A stretch of 37,279 nt of DNA. Origin: Lachnospiraceae bacterium. Lineage in GTDB: Bacteria; Bacillota; Clostridia; Lachnospirales; Lachnospiraceae. The stretch is from assembly GCA_028693705.1 (NCBI GenBank), contig JAQUUX010000028.1, positions 1-37,279 of the forward strand. Direction: 5' to 3'. The notes beneath the pieces are model-generated. The model ran no database searches. It saw only the letters and a list, made by a program, of their open reading frames with translations, and was not told where the DNA came from. Of this stretch, positions 22,695 to 32,254 are shown one piece after another. The position numbers and the translations under genes are program-made. Position 1 is the first letter of the stretch. Every line of letters begins with the position of its first letter.

Positions 22695-24964
22695 CAGTTT
22701 ACTCCCATCGTTTTTGTTACTTCCTGATAATATAACGCACCACTTTGTCTGTCGGTGTGTAAGATTCCAATCCGGTAATTTCCGGCTTTCAGATTTTCTT
22801 TTAAAATACGAACCACAAAGCCGGCCAATGAAATATTTTTTTGTGCCGGTAAGATAGCCTCCACATCAAAACGATATTTCTTCAATGCTTTTACACATAA
22901 TGTCTCTCCTGATTCATGTGTCAAAATCAATGACGTATCAAATCTGGCATTATCCATTCCAAGCATATAAGACCAGCCCTCTATCATATAAATATCCGGT
23001 TCGGACTTATGAATCTTATGCTGTAAAAATGCCCGTTCCACAGTTGGCATAACAAAGGTACTTTTATATTTTTCCACTTGATCATGGAACAGATCAACAG
23101 GAAGAGTATAAAGCTGGTTTTCATATAAAAACGGACAATCGCACCGATAATCCGGCAGATTCTGGTTTAGACTCTGACTGTAATAAGGATCCTTTTTAAA
23201 CAATAACGGATGTTTTTTATAAAGATTCTCTTTTTCTGTCAAAAGCCTCTCCCACTTTTCAGGAGTATCTTCATCCAGCCCACGGCTCAAAGACTCATGA
23301 TGTACCAGAACTGCATCATTGCACTGCACATTCTGTAAGCCAAGCTCCCATAAACGGAAGCATAGATCCACATCATTGTAAGAAACCTTCATGGTCTCAT
23401 CAAATCCGCCAATCCGGTCAAATACTTCTTTCTTTACCAGCAGGCATGCCCCGGTTACACAGATCATGTCATAGGGCACCATATTATGTCCGTGATAGTA
23501 AGCCTGATCGTCCTGGAAAGTTACCAGCTTATGAGATGGTCCCACGCCCTGATTGGTAATCCCGGCATGCTGGATCTGCTCCCCGCCCGGATACCAAAGC
23601 TTAGCTCCTACTGCACCTACATGAGGTAGCTTTGCCCAGCCAGCCATAATGTCCAGCCAGTCCTGTTCCACAGCTTCCACATCATCATTTAAGAACAGCA
23701 ATAAGTTCCCGACTGCTTTGGAAGCACCATAATTACACAGAGCCGAAAAATTAAATTCCATAGGATGGTAGTCATAGATAAATCCAAGTTCTGATGCCAT
23801 CTGCTCTACCAGATCCCGATTCTCCTCACGGCTGCCATTATCTACTACGATGATTTCAAGTGCAGAATGTAATGCAGTCTTTTCCCGCAGGCTGGTAATA
23901 CATTTTCGAAGCACCTTTGGATTATCTTTAGATAAAATAACAATAGATATTTTATCATTCATATCATTTGTTCGAGGATACAGCGATACAATTTCCGGAT
24001 ACATGGTTTCCACTTCTGTAACCGAAATCCCTCGTTTCTCCCATGCTGTCTTTCGTAATGGAAGGTATTCCATTTCTGCTCCCAGCATCCACTGATCTGC
24101 CACTTGGCTATCTTCCGTATCGAGTCTCCTATGTGACAGTACATAAGGTAAGTGTATCGTCTGCTTTGTTTCCAATGTCCCGGCTGCCTGTAATATAAAA
24201 TCATATAATCTTGAAAATCCGTCATTGTTCTGATTCCCTGTATGCTCTGCAAGACTGCCATCAGTAAAAACAAATGATTCAAAAGCACTCTTTCGAATCG
24301 CCACCATACTGCCCAGATAGAAAAAAGAATATAACGTATCCGGTGACCAATCCGGTTTAAACCAGGGTGAAAATCTGTTCTTATGATCCGGCTTCTCTCC
24401 GGTAAAACAGTCCTCATCTCCATATAGTAAAGAAATTTCCCGGTGACTATCCAGATACTGTGTGATTCTCTTACCCGCAAAAGAAGCCAGCACACTGTTG
24501 TCTTCCAAAAAGAGCAGATACTCCCCTTCTATTTCCCGAAGAGAAGTAAACTGTTGCAGTTCACTAAAAGTAATCACACGGCATTTGTCAGTTATCTTAT
24601 TCCAGACTGTTTTCTCTTCTTCCCTGCTTTTGGCTGCCGTTTTCTCATGAATTCGCAGCCACTGATAATACGGATGGGTCTGGGCATATAGCTCCTGCTC
24701 ATAACTTTCTGTCAGTTCTTTAGATGCAGGCTGCATCGCCTTTTTATGACTCTGATGCCTGAGTACACGAACCGGAAGCTTTGCTGCCTTTTCCACCATT
24801 GTCATGGTACGATAAAAAGGATTTCCAACAATTCTTCCTGTTTTGAACTGCAGTTCCTCTATCCTGCTGTCTGCATCTGCGATCTTCCCCGCCAGTACAT
24901 TATTCTTTTTCTTTTCCCGTTCAAAAGCTGCCTGATAATAGGCACTCCAGTCAAATTGCTGCAT
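22694..24964 (-). CDS. Large family 2 glycosyltransferase with degenerate first domain
   Basis: Predicted 756-residue protein of the same design as the coupled 669-residue GT. It starts with the same coiled coil ('KKKNNVLAGKIADAD', about 18-32). The first GT2-like unit (about 128-330) lacks the opening Rossmann strand and P-loop region; only the later parts remain ('LLFLEDNS' 150-157, 'LLYGDED' 179-185, 'WFKPDWSPDTL' 201-211), so its activity is doubtful. The second unit (337-600) is a complete GT2 domain ('ISIVILSKD', 'LFLNDDVEAV' near 430, 'YNDVDLCFRLWELG' near 520). The last 150 residues form an additional domain rich in beta strands with no family I recognise. GGAG precedes the ATG at 24964. 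Confidence 0.85.
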   Translation of the reverse strand: MQQFDWSAYYQAAFEREKKKNNVLAGKIADADSRIEELQFKTGRIVGNPFYRTMTMVEKAAKLPVRVLRHQSHKKAMQPASKELTESYEQELYAQTHPYYQWLRIHEKTAAKSREEEKTVWNKITDKCRVITFSELQQFTSLREIEGEYLLFLEDNSVLASFAGKRITQYLDSHREISLLYGDEDCFTGEKPDHKNRFSPWFKPDWSPDTLYSFFYLGSMVAIRKSAFESFVFTDGSLAEHTGNQNNDGFSRLYDFILQAAGTLETKQTIHLPYVLSHRRLDTEDSQVADQWMLGAEMEYLPLRKTAWEKRGISVTEVETMYPEIVSLYPRTNDMNDKISIVILSKDNPKVLRKCITSLREKTALHSALEIIVVDNGSREENRDLVEQMASELGFIYDYHPMEFNFSALCNYGASKAVGNLLLFLNDDVEAVEQDWLDIMAGWAKLPHVGAVGAKLWYPGGEQIQHAGITNQGVGPSHKLVTFQDDQAYYHGHNMVPYDMICVTGACLLVKKEVFDRIGGFDETMKVSYNDVDLCFRLWELGLQNVQCNDAVLVHHESLSRGLDEDTPEKWERLLTEKENLYKKHPLLFKKDPYYSQSLNQNLPDYRCDCPFLYENQLYTLPVDLFHDQVEKYKSTFVMPTVERAFLQHKIHKSEPDIYMIEGWSYMLGMDNARFDTSLILTHESGETLCVKALKKYRFDVEAILPAQKNISLAGFVVRILKENLKAGNYRIGILHTDRQSGALYYQEVTKTMGVN

Positions 24965-24976
24965 GTACGCTCCGCC

Positions 24977-27064
24977 CTAAAAAATTCTTTTCACAGAGGC
25001 AGCCAGTTCCTCCGCCATCTGTAGTGTGATTCTGGTATATTCCATAGAAATCTGCAGGTTGTTCTCCGCCTTTCTTGTTTCCAATGGTAAGTTTACATAA
25101 ATTCCCGGATCTTCTGTAGCAAAAATCATTGCCGGATATTCTGTTCCCTTTGCCGGCAGAAGCTTCCCGTTACAGGTTATATTCTTTTTGTCAAATAAAA
25201 CAGGTTCTCCATTTAGCACCAGTTCACGTACCTTGATCAGGCACGCGGTAAAGGCAGGATCTATTCTCACAGCTGCGGTATTACCATCCACCTTAATGCT
25301 GCATTCAATTTCCTGCTCTGATACAAAAGCATCGGGTAAAAAGAATGACTCTTCTTCTCTGAACCCGTTTCCTTTATCCAGATAGATCTGTACCCTCTGT
25401 TTTCCTTCCAGTGTCTTCATACGGTCCAGGAAATCCTGTGGTCTGTATACATTATTACCGATCCGTTCCCTGATCTCTGCCAATGACAGATGCTTACCGG
25501 TTACAAATTTCTGGAAGTCACGTTCTTCCTTACGGAAATACTCTGCTTCTTCCAAAGTAATTCCAAGCTTTTCCATTATTAAATCAAGATTTAATTTATT
25601 TCTTTTTTCATCTTCCAGAAGATAACAGTACACAGCACGGAAAGCCAGTTCCCTTGTTTCCATTGCCTTACCAAATGTCCACTCATAATCGATCAATGTC
25701 CACTTGTCACCATCTACCAGTATATTGGAAAACACAAGATCAAAGTCCGCCACCGGCATATCATCATGATAGGATACTCTCTCCAGATATTCATCAAACA
25801 GCTTCTGAAAGCCCTCTTCGTCATCTGCATCCAGGCAGCGATCCATCAGTTCTGATAGCGTGGTGCCTTCCACAAAGTCCAGTTCTATCTGTTTTCCTTT
25901 TGTCTCATCATAGTGACAGGTATTGATCTCCAGCTTACCGCCTTTATATCTATCACATAAACTCTTGTATGCTATAGCAATATTGGCTATATGCTCTTCG
26001 GCGTCTTTTGATAACGCCTGTTTTTTAACTATTTTCTTATCTTCCTGCTGTAAAATCTCTGTACGAATTACATATTCCGGTGCACGATCGTTGGAATACC
26101 TCACATAAGCAGTTTCAAAATCTTCTCCGATTACTGCCAGATAAGAATTGGAAAACAACGAAAATTCTCCCTCTGCAATAATACCGTCAAAGGCTTCTTT
26201 TTCATCGAACAACTGCATTCTGTCTCTGTCAAAATTACGCAGATTATTGATAAGCTCTCCTTTTCCCGGCAATCTCTTATCTGAATATATAGTTGACATA
26301 AACTTATAGTCCGGATAAGGATAATAGAAATGAAAATCTTCAAATCCGCTTTTACGGAATATCTTTTCCAAACCCTTTCTGGTAAAGGTTCTCACACCAC
26401 CGCCATTTGCATAATCTTCCATACCATCAAAAAAGCTGCCCAGATGATCTTCCTTTGCACCTGCCCAGTATTTCAGTCCGTATTTATTTTCAATTGCAAT
26501 GACGATCCTGCCCCCCGGTGCCAGATGTGATTTCATGATCTTCAGAAAATCCACAAAAGGTTCTTTTGTAGGGATATAGCTCTGTCCATATTCCAGCACA
26601 CCGATCAGGAAAATATAATCAAAATCCTGATCCAGGTCAGGTTCAATATCCGTAAAGTTTCCCACATTGATGGTTACATTATCACACTCGGGATGTCGAT
26701 AAGCATTGATGTAGCTTCTCTTCTTAGAAAGATCCACGCAGGTAACAGAAGCTGCTTTTCTGGAAAGGACACCGGTAATGGCACCACAGCCGGAACCAAC
26801 CTCTAATACTTTGGCATTTTCATCCATGGGAATCCATTCCACGATGTTCTCCCGGATATCAGATAAATGATATAAAACCGGCCAGCTCGCCCGTTCCTCG
26901 ATAATACCCGGATACTCCACTGTTCCGTATTTTTTTACAATGTCCAGCAGCTCATCTTCCACCGTTCCGTCACAGTAAAAATCCTGTCCGGGATAATGCC
27001 TGTAATCCAGTTTGATCTTACCAATGATTTCCTCTAAAGGGAGTTCCTTTTCCTTTTGTTCCAT
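24977..27064 (-). CDS. SAM methyltransferase fused to APH/choline-kinase-like domain (WbdD-like architecture)
   Basis: Predicted 695-residue cytosolic fusion. Domain 1 (about 50-260) is a class I methyltransferase: SAM-binding 'VLEVGSGCGAIT' (86-97), acidic 'CVDLS' (109-113), 'LAPGGRIVIAI' (181-191). Domain 2 (about 315-485) resembles aminoglycoside/choline kinases: 'DFDLVFSNIL' gives the D-x4-N catalytic loop (D442, N447) and 'IDYEW' the metal Asp (D459). The rest (490-695) is a beta-rich, non-recognised domain. The order MTase-kinase-accessory region is that of WbdD, the O9a O-antigen chain terminator, though WbdD homology is inferred from architecture. It sits directly after a Wzt with a sugar-binding-type tail. 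The ATG at 27064 was chosen over an in-frame TTG at 27073; either is possible. Confidence 0.8.
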   Translation of the reverse strand: MEQKEKELPLEEIIGKIKLDYRHYPGQDFYCDGTVEDELLDIVKKYGTVEYPGIIEERASWPVLYHLSDIRENIVEWIPMDENAKVLEVGSGCGAITGVLSRKAASVTCVDLSKKRSYINAYRHPECDNVTINVGNFTDIEPDLDQDFDYIFLIGVLEYGQSYIPTKEPFVDFLKIMKSHLAPGGRIVIAIENKYGLKYWAGAKEDHLGSFFDGMEDYANGGGVRTFTRKGLEKIFRKSGFEDFHFYYPYPDYKFMSTIYSDKRLPGKGELINNLRNFDRDRMQLFDEKEAFDGIIAEGEFSLFSNSYLAVIGEDFETAYVRYSNDRAPEYVIRTEILQQEDKKIVKKQALSKDAEEHIANIAIAYKSLCDRYKGGKLEINTCHYDETKGKQIELDFVEGTTLSELMDRCLDADDEEGFQKLFDEYLERVSYHDDMPVADFDLVFSNILVDGDKWTLIDYEWTFGKAMETRELAFRAVYCYLLEDEKRNKLNLDLIMEKLGITLEEAEYFRKEERDFQKFVTGKHLSLAEIRERIGNNVYRPQDFLDRMKTLEGKQRVQIYLDKGNGFREEESFFLPDAFVSEQEIECSIKVDGNTAAVRIDPAFTACLIKVRELVLNGEPVLFDKKNITCNGKLLPAKGTEYPAMIFATEDPGIYVNLPLETRKAENNLQISMEYTRITLQMAEELAASVKRIF

Positions 27065-27083
27065 ATCATCCAACTTCCAATCC

Positions 27084-28406
27084 TTATTTTACCGTAATCG
27101 CAGACTCCATATCATAATAGCCCACGGTGTTCTTGTCTGATACAACTGTCAGGTTAACAGCATCATACAGTCTGTGATATACTTCAAAATCACTGCCGTT
27201 GTACCCGGTTACTCCAAAGGACAAAAGATATTCGCCACCCTGAAGATTCATTTTCTGGGTAAATGTGATATCCTTTACATCTCCTGCATACACAGGCTCT
27301 AAGAAGGACTTCTCCACCATCGTATTAGTACCTGTTATCTCCGTACCCCTTACCGTCTTAATGGTAAAAGCAAAGATAGGCGCCGGGATGTCCCTGTTGA
27401 TCACCACACGCATATGAATGGTAAATTCCTGACCTTTTAACACTGCTGTTGTCCTGATCTGATGATCATCCGTAATATAATACTCAGCAATGGTAGCCGC
27501 CTGATCACCATATTCCAATGCATCCGGGTTGATCCCTTCACCCTCCGGCGTTTCTTTTTTGCCAGTCTTCTTGTCATTTTTTCCACCGGCATGCTTTGCA
27601 GCCAGATCTGTCAGTTCTTTATCATTTAAAAGCTCACTGGTAGCACCTTCACTGCTTGGCAGCTCATACTGTCCCACCAATACCCGCTTATAAATATCGA
27701 TCATTTCCTTAGGGTCGCCTTCCCCTAACAGATCCCCCTGATTTAACAGGATAACACGGTCACAATATTTGGCGATACTGCTCAGATCATGGCTGACCAT
27801 TAGAATAGTCTTGCCCATTTTCTTGAATTCTTCAAACTTGTGATAGCATTTTGCCTGGAAGAAAACATCCCCTACGGATAAAGCCTCATCTACAATCAAT
27901 ATCTCCGGTTCTATATTAATCGCCACAGCAAAAGCCAGTCGTACAAACATACCACTGGAATAGGTCTTCACCGGCTGATAAACATACTCTCCAATATCTG
28001 CAAAATCCAGAATATCCTGAAGCTTTTCTTCGATTTCTTTTTCCGAGAAACCGATCATGGTACCATTTAAATAAATATTCTCAATACCGTTATATTCCAT
28101 ATTAAATCCGGCACCTAATTCCAGAAGAGCAGAGATACGGCCATCCACATGGACTTCCCCTGCTGTAGGATTTAAAACACCGGTAATAATCTTCAAAATA
28201 GTGGATTTACCGGAACCGTTGGTTCCAATGATGCCAATGGTCTCGCCCTGATAAATCTTCATATTTACATCATTTAAAACATAGTGCTCCACATGTCTTT
28301 TCTTCTTAGAAAGCCCAAGTGCCTCTACCACACGGTCTGCCGGCTTTGCATAAAGATTATATTTCTTTTTTACATGGGATACTTCTATTGCTATTTTTTT
28401 ATCCAT
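27084..28406 (-). CDS. wzt: ABC transporter ATPase with C-terminal polysaccharide-binding-type domain (Wzt-like)
   Basis: Predicted 440-residue ATPase driving export of undecaprenol-linked polysaccharide. N-terminal ABC domain: Walker A 'GTNGSGKST' (61-69), signature 'YSSGM' (149-153), Walker B 'ILIVDEA' (169-175), switch H206. A charged linker (about 245-300, Lys/Gly/Glu-rich) leads to a beta-sandwich region (about 300-440) with the Wzt C-terminal domain pattern ('GQEFTIHMRVVI', 'FAFTIKTVRGTEI', 'GGEYLLSFGVTGY'). In E. coli O8/O9a this domain reads the modified chain end before export; many Gram-positive TagH proteins lack it. The 10-base gap to the permease shows an operon. Regulation not apparent. 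TGAGGA precedes the ATG. Confidence 0.92.
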   Translation of the reverse strand: MDKKIAIEVSHVKKKYNLYAKPADRVVEALGLSKKKRHVEHYVLNDVNMKIYQGETIGIIGTNGSGKSTILKIITGVLNPTAGEVHVDGRISALLELGAGFNMEYNGIENIYLNGTMIGFSEKEIEEKLQDILDFADIGEYVYQPVKTYSSGMFVRLAFAVAINIEPEILIVDEALSVGDVFFQAKCYHKFEEFKKMGKTILMVSHDLSSIAKYCDRVILLNQGDLLGEGDPKEMIDIYKRVLVGQYELPSSEGATSELLNDKELTDLAAKHAGGKNDKKTGKKETPEGEGINPDALEYGDQAATIAEYYITDDHQIRTTAVLKGQEFTIHMRVVINRDIPAPIFAFTIKTVRGTEITGTNTMVEKSFLEPVYAGDVKDITFTQKMNLQGGEYLLSFGVTGYNGSDFEVYHRLYDAVNLTVVSDKNTVGYYDMESAITVK

Positions 28407-28417
28407 TTTTTCCTCAT

Positions 28418-29455
28418 TTACATAATATCTGCGAAATGTACTTTCAACCGTTTAAAGATCAGGGCTCCGATTCCAAATACTACTACTGTGAATATCCAGA
28501 AATACATCATGGAAAAGAAGTCTGCCCAGAACCATTCCTGTCCATAAATGGAAGTCCGGTAACCATTGACGATATAAACCAAAGGATTTAATTTAAACAG
28601 TACCTGCATAAACGGTGTCAGCATATTCAAATCCCACAGAATAGGGGTTGCCCACATACCGATCTGCAATGCGATATTGATGATCTGCTGCAGATCCCTG
28701 AAGAACACCACAATTGCACAGGTAGAATAACTGATCCCCAGTACCAGTACAAACAGACAGAAACTGTAGTAGACAATCTGCAGTGTATAAACAGTTGGCA
28801 TATAACCATAACAAATAGCCACAATGATCAAAACCCCTACAAAGAAGGCATGAATAAACGTGGCTGCAATAATCTTTATAATTGGCAGAATACTGATCTT
28901 AAATACTACTTTTTTTACCAGATAACTGTATTCCAGGAGTGCTGTTGTTCCCTGAGGCAAGGCCTCTGAAAAATAGAACCATGGAACCAGACCAGCTGTC
29001 AGATACAGTACATAAGGCACATCCACACCGCTTGCCACCATCTGGCTCCTGGTCTGAAATACCTTATCGAATACGATCCAGTACATCACCACCGTGACTA
29101 CAGGCTGTGCCATTGCCCAAAGAGCACCCAGATAAGAACCTGCATATCTCTTCTTGAAATCGTTTTTGGACAGCTTCCAGATCAGTCTTCGGTTCTGATA
29201 TAACTCCACCGGCAGAACTGTCAGCTTGTCATAGAGCAGTGTAAAAGCTGCACATGCTGCCAGCAAAACAACACATATTACGATCTTCTTGGTCAATTCC
29301 GACTGTGCATTGGCCAACGGATTTTCATGCAATACAATAATCAGTCCAATTAAGAATGCCGCCAGGCAAAATAAACCAATTCCCTTTTTCTTGCTAAGGG
29401 AGTATGACCTTTTGGCTTTCATCAGTTTTTTCAATCTTTTTTCCTCGCACTCCAT
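28418..29455 (-). CDS. wzm: ABC-2 type polysaccharide export permease (Wzm/TagG-like) with N-terminal extension
   Basis: Predicted up to 345-residue permease forming the channel with the Wzt-like ATPase. Residues from 88 follow the family ('NRRLIWKLSKNDFKKRY', 'SYLGALWAMAQPVV') with six transmembrane helices and a final 'NPLVYIVNGYR'. Ahead of this lie about 85 additional residues with two further hydrophobic helices (25-43, 57-74), absent from the usual 260-270-residue permeases. The ATG at 29455 overlaps rfbC by 25 bases but has no close ribosome site; the in-frame TTG at 29432-29434 has GAGGA seven bases upstream and overlaps the rfbC stop (TTGA), so the protein may start there (338 residues). 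Confidence 0.9.
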   Translation of the reverse strand: MECEEKRLKKLMKAKRSYSLSKKKGIGLFCLAAFLIGLIIVLHENPLANAQSELTKKIVICVVLLAACAAFTLLYDKLTVLPVELYQNRRLIWKLSKNDFKKRYAGSYLGALWAMAQPVVTVVMYWIVFDKVFQTRSQMVASGVDVPYVLYLTAGLVPWFYFSEALPQGTTALLEYSYLVKKVVFKISILPIIKIIAATFIHAFFVGVLIIVAICYGYMPTVYTLQIVYYSFCLFVLVLGISYSTCAIVVFFRDLQQIINIALQIGMWATPILWDLNMLTPFMQVLFKLNPLVYIVNGYRTSIYGQEWFWADFFSMMYFWIFTVVVFGIGALIFKRLKVHFADIM

Positions 29456-30009
29456 TTATCAGCAGCGTATGCCTTGATGCCGCCCCATTTCTGATCCTTA
29501 TCGGATAATAACAGTTCCATGCCTTCCGGAATCGGCCATTCTACGCCAATGTCAGGATCATTCCAGAGGAGACCACCTTCATCATTCGGATGATAGAAAT
29601 CAGTACACTTATAACAGAATTCTGCATAATCGGATAATACCAGGAATCCATGGGCAAAATTTTTCGGGATAAAGAATTGTTTTTTATTCTCTGCAGATAA
29701 TAATTCTCCATGCCATTTACCAAAGGTCTTAGAGCCTTCCCGCAAATCCACAGCCACATCATATACCTCGCCATTGATCACACGTACCAGTTTATCCTGT
29801 GAATATTCAAACTGGAAATGCAATCCTCGTAACACGCCTTTTCTGGATGCTGACTGGTTGTCCTGTACGAATACCTGGTCAATTCCGGCTTCCTTAAAAT
29901 CATTATAATTATAGGTCTCCATGAAGTAACCTCTGGGATCACCAAACACTGACGGTGTAATAATCTTCAGTCCTTCTATTTCACATGTTTCTACTGTTAT
30001 TTTACCCAT
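29431..30009 (-). CDS. rfbC: dTDP-4-dehydrorhamnose 3,5-epimerase
   Basis: Predicted 192-residue cytosolic cupin-fold enzyme, third step of dTDP-L-rhamnose synthesis (dTDP-4-keto-6-deoxyglucose to its 4-keto-rhamnose epimer). Family markers: 'DPRGYFMETY' (24-33), 'FVQDNQSAS' (47-55), 'GVLRGLHFQ' with catalytic H64, 'DVAVDLR' (84-90), 'FAHGFLVLSD' near 120 and the active-site Tyr near 133. Full length. AGGATACAGGGAA precedes the ATG. Its gene overlaps the permease start, so the pathway enzymes and the exporter are co-transcribed. Confidence 0.95.
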   Translation of the reverse strand: MGKITVETCEIEGLKIITPSVFGDPRGYFMETYNYNDFKEAGIDQVFVQDNQSASRKGVLRGLHFQFEYSQDKLVRVINGEVYDVAVDLREGSKTFGKWHGELLSAENKKQFFIPKNFAHGFLVLSDYAEFCYKCTDFYHPNDEGGLLWNDPDIGVEWPIPEGMELLLSDKDQKWGGIKAYAADKWSARKKD

Positions 30010-30057
30010 TTCCCTGTATCCTCTTTCTTTTCTATTTCTATATTCTCATTTCGGATT

Positions 30058-31395
30058 TTAATCCACTGCTTCCTGCTCCGTATCTTCCGGCTGCAGATAA
30101 CTGATATCCAGATCCACATTTCCTTCTATACCATCGATGCTGCCCTTGGAAGTATACTGCCACATTGTATAATAGCCCTCATACTCCGGTATCTCACGAT
30201 ACTCTGCCAGCCAGGTCTCAAAGGAAGAAAGTCTGTCTGCGTATAAGTTATTATTCAGCCAATTCCTGCTGGCATATACACCTGCTCCAAATCCTGCATT
30301 TCGAAGAGTAGAACAAAATGCCTCACATACCGTAGTCCTGGTTTCTGCATCCAGAGCATCTGCCCTGCCGTTTCCACCAGCTCCCTCTGTATCTATATAT
30401 ACAGGGTAATCCAGCTGATAGCGCTCACAAAGAGTCACTACCATAGAAGCTTCTTCCACTGCCTCTACCTCATTTGTTGCCTGGGTAAAGAAATACACAC
30501 CCACAGGAATACCTGCCTCCGCCGCGCCACGCATATTCTGTGCAAAGAAAGGATCCTCTACCAGACATCCCGTCTGGGAACCACGGTATCCGCAACGGAT
30601 AATGGCAAATTGAACACCGGCATCCCGTACCTTTTCCCAGTCAATATCTCCCTGGTACTTGGACACATCAATGCCGAATATACCGTTTTCAGAACGGATA
30701 TCCGTCATCTCTGATTTATCCGCATCCTCAGTAGCACCGTTTTCTCCGGTATCCTCTGCTGCTGCGTTGACCTGATCCTCTGTCAGAATCAGCAAATCAA
30801 TATCATCAATGACTACATATTCCACTTTATCCTTTACCAGGATCTTCGTAGGATTCTCCGGCACCTCATATCCGGCCACCGGTTTCAGAGTGACATAGTA
30901 ATCTCCCGCCTTCAAATCTCCAATGTAGATCACGCCATCCTGATCCAGATCCTTGTATTCTCCCAGGCTGTTTCCATCCTGGTTGTCAGAAAGTGTTACC
31001 AGAAGGCTCTGGTCTGTAATCAGAAAGCCACCTGCATTTACCACCTGCACACGAAGATCTTTTTCCACAGAAGTTACTACCAGCGATAGTCGGTTGCTGT
31101 TATTTTCCAATAACAGTTTTTCGGCTGCGCTAAGCTTGGGATCAAAAAAAGTCTCATCATACTGGAAAGCCGCCAGATTATTGCCTACCTGGGTTCCGAA
31201 AATGGTCTTTTCGCCATTGCTTTGTCTGTTCTGCTCCGTTACTGTCTGCGTCTCGGCAGGCGCAGTCTGTCCCGTCACCGGAACACCCAGTCGTCTTTCA
31301 ATTGTTTCACAGTTCACATATGCCATAAATGCAAAGATCAATACCATTGCAGAAAAAACTGCCAAAATGGTTCTTCTCTTTAGCTTAGAGTCCAT
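30058..31395 (-). CDS. Membrane-anchored GH25 muramidase with prealbumin-like domain
   Basis: Predicted 445-residue muramidase hydrolysing the MurNAc-GlcNAc bond. A cytoplasmic Lys/Arg stub and one transmembrane anchor (7-28) lead to a Gln/Thr linker, a small beta domain (about 115-200) with a Cna-B/SpaA-like '[20 protein letters not shown]' pattern, an acidic linker, then the GH25 barrel (240-440) with D243 ('GIDVSKYQG') and D335/E337 ('YIDTEG') as active-site acids. Start: the ATG at 31395 has AGAGG six bases upstream; an in-frame TTG lies two codons before it. The gene overlaps the rfbA stop by 11 bases, so it is embedded in the polysaccharide operon, suggesting wall remodelling tied to polymer attachment. 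Shares its whole layout with the 1094-residue protein at 33608-36892. Confidence 0.9.
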   Translation of the reverse strand: MDSKLKRRTILAVFSAMVLIFAFMAYVNCETIERRLGVPVTGQTAPAETQTVTEQNRQSNGEKTIFGTQVGNNLAAFQYDETFFDPKLSAAEKLLLENNSNRLSLVVTSVEKDLRVQVVNAGGFLITDQSLLVTLSDNQDGNSLGEYKDLDQDGVIYIGDLKAGDYYVTLKPVAGYEVPENPTKILVKDKVEYVVIDDIDLLILTEDQVNAAAEDTGENGATEDADKSEMTDIRSENGIFGIDVSKYQGDIDWEKVRDAGVQFAIIRCGYRGSQTGCLVEDPFFAQNMRGAAEAGIPVGVYFFTQATNEVEAVEEASMVVTLCERYQLDYPVYIDTEGAGGNGRADALDAETRTTVCEAFCSTLRNAGFGAGVYASRNWLNNNLYADRLSSFETWLAEYREIPEYEGYYTMWQYTSKGSIDGIEGNVDLDISYLQPEDTEQEAVD

Positions 31396-32254
31396 TCGCA
31401 ACCTCTACCAGATATTTTCCATAATTGGTCTTCATCAAAGGCTCTGCTAATTTTAACAGTTGCTCCTTTGAGATGAATCCACGTTTAAATGCAATTTCTT
31501 CAATACAGGAAATATAAAGTCCCTGTCTCTTCTGAAACGCCGCCACAAAATCTGCCGCATCCAGCAGTGAATCATGATTTCCCGTATCCAGCCATGCAAA
31601 ACCACGACCCAGAGTCTCCACCTGCAAAGTACCGCTTCTCAAATACTCATTGTTGATACTGGTGATCTCGATCTCGCCTCTTGCTGAAGGCTTAACGTTC
31701 TTTGCAATATCAACTACATCATTATCATAGAAATACAATCCCGGTACTGCATAATTGCTCTTTGGCTTCTCAGGCTTCTCTTCAATGGAAAGAGCCTTTC
31801 CGGTTTCATCGAACTCTACAACACCGTATTCTCTCGGGTCTCTTACATAATATCCAAAAATCGTAGCGCCCTGGTCTCTGGATGCCACTTCCTTTAAGAC
31901 ACGAGAAAAGCTCTGTCCATAGAAAATATTATCTCCCAAAACAAGTGCCACACTATCCGATCCGATAAAATCTGCCCCAATGATAAAAGCGTCAGCCAGT
32001 CCACGGGGTTCTTCCTGTACTGCATAATTCATACGAAGTCCCAGCTGCTCCCCGGTTCCAAACAATTCTTCAAATACCGGAAGATCTCTCGGTGTGGATA
32101 TGATCAAAATGTCGCGAATTCCTGCCAACATCAGTGTAGATAAGGGATAATAAATCATCGGTTTATCATAAACCGGCATAATCTGTTTTGATATAGCCTT
32201 TGTCAATGGATATAAGCGGGTTCCGGATCCGCCAGCCAGAATAATACCTTTCAT
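31385..32254 (-). CDS. rfbA: Glucose-1-phosphate thymidylyltransferase
   Basis: Predicted 289-residue cytosolic enzyme coupling glucose-1-phosphate and dTTP to dTDP-glucose, the first step of dTDP-L-rhamnose synthesis. The N-terminal signature '[16 protein letters not shown]' (3-18), 'KPMIYYPLS' (31-39), '[14 protein letters not shown]' near 85 and '[10 protein letters not shown]' with its metal-binding Asp near 108 are all present, as is the later '[15 protein letters not shown]' region. Length is exact for RfbA/RmlA. AAAGGAGA precedes the ATG. It starts the main operon just after the rfbB terminator. Confidence 0.97.
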   Translation of the reverse strand: MKGIILAGGSGTRLYPLTKAISKQIMPVYDKPMIYYPLSTLMLAGIRDILIISTPRDLPVFEELFGTGEQLGLRMNYAVQEEPRGLADAFIIGADFIGSDSVALVLGDNIFYGQSFSRVLKEVASRDQGATIFGYYVRDPREYGVVEFDETGKALSIEEKPEKPKSNYAVPGLYFYDNDVVDIAKNVKPSARGEIEITSINNEYLRSGTLQVETLGRGFAWLDTGNHDSLLDAADFVAAFQKRQGLYISCIEEIAFKRGFISKEQLLKLAEPLMKTNYGKYLVEVANGL

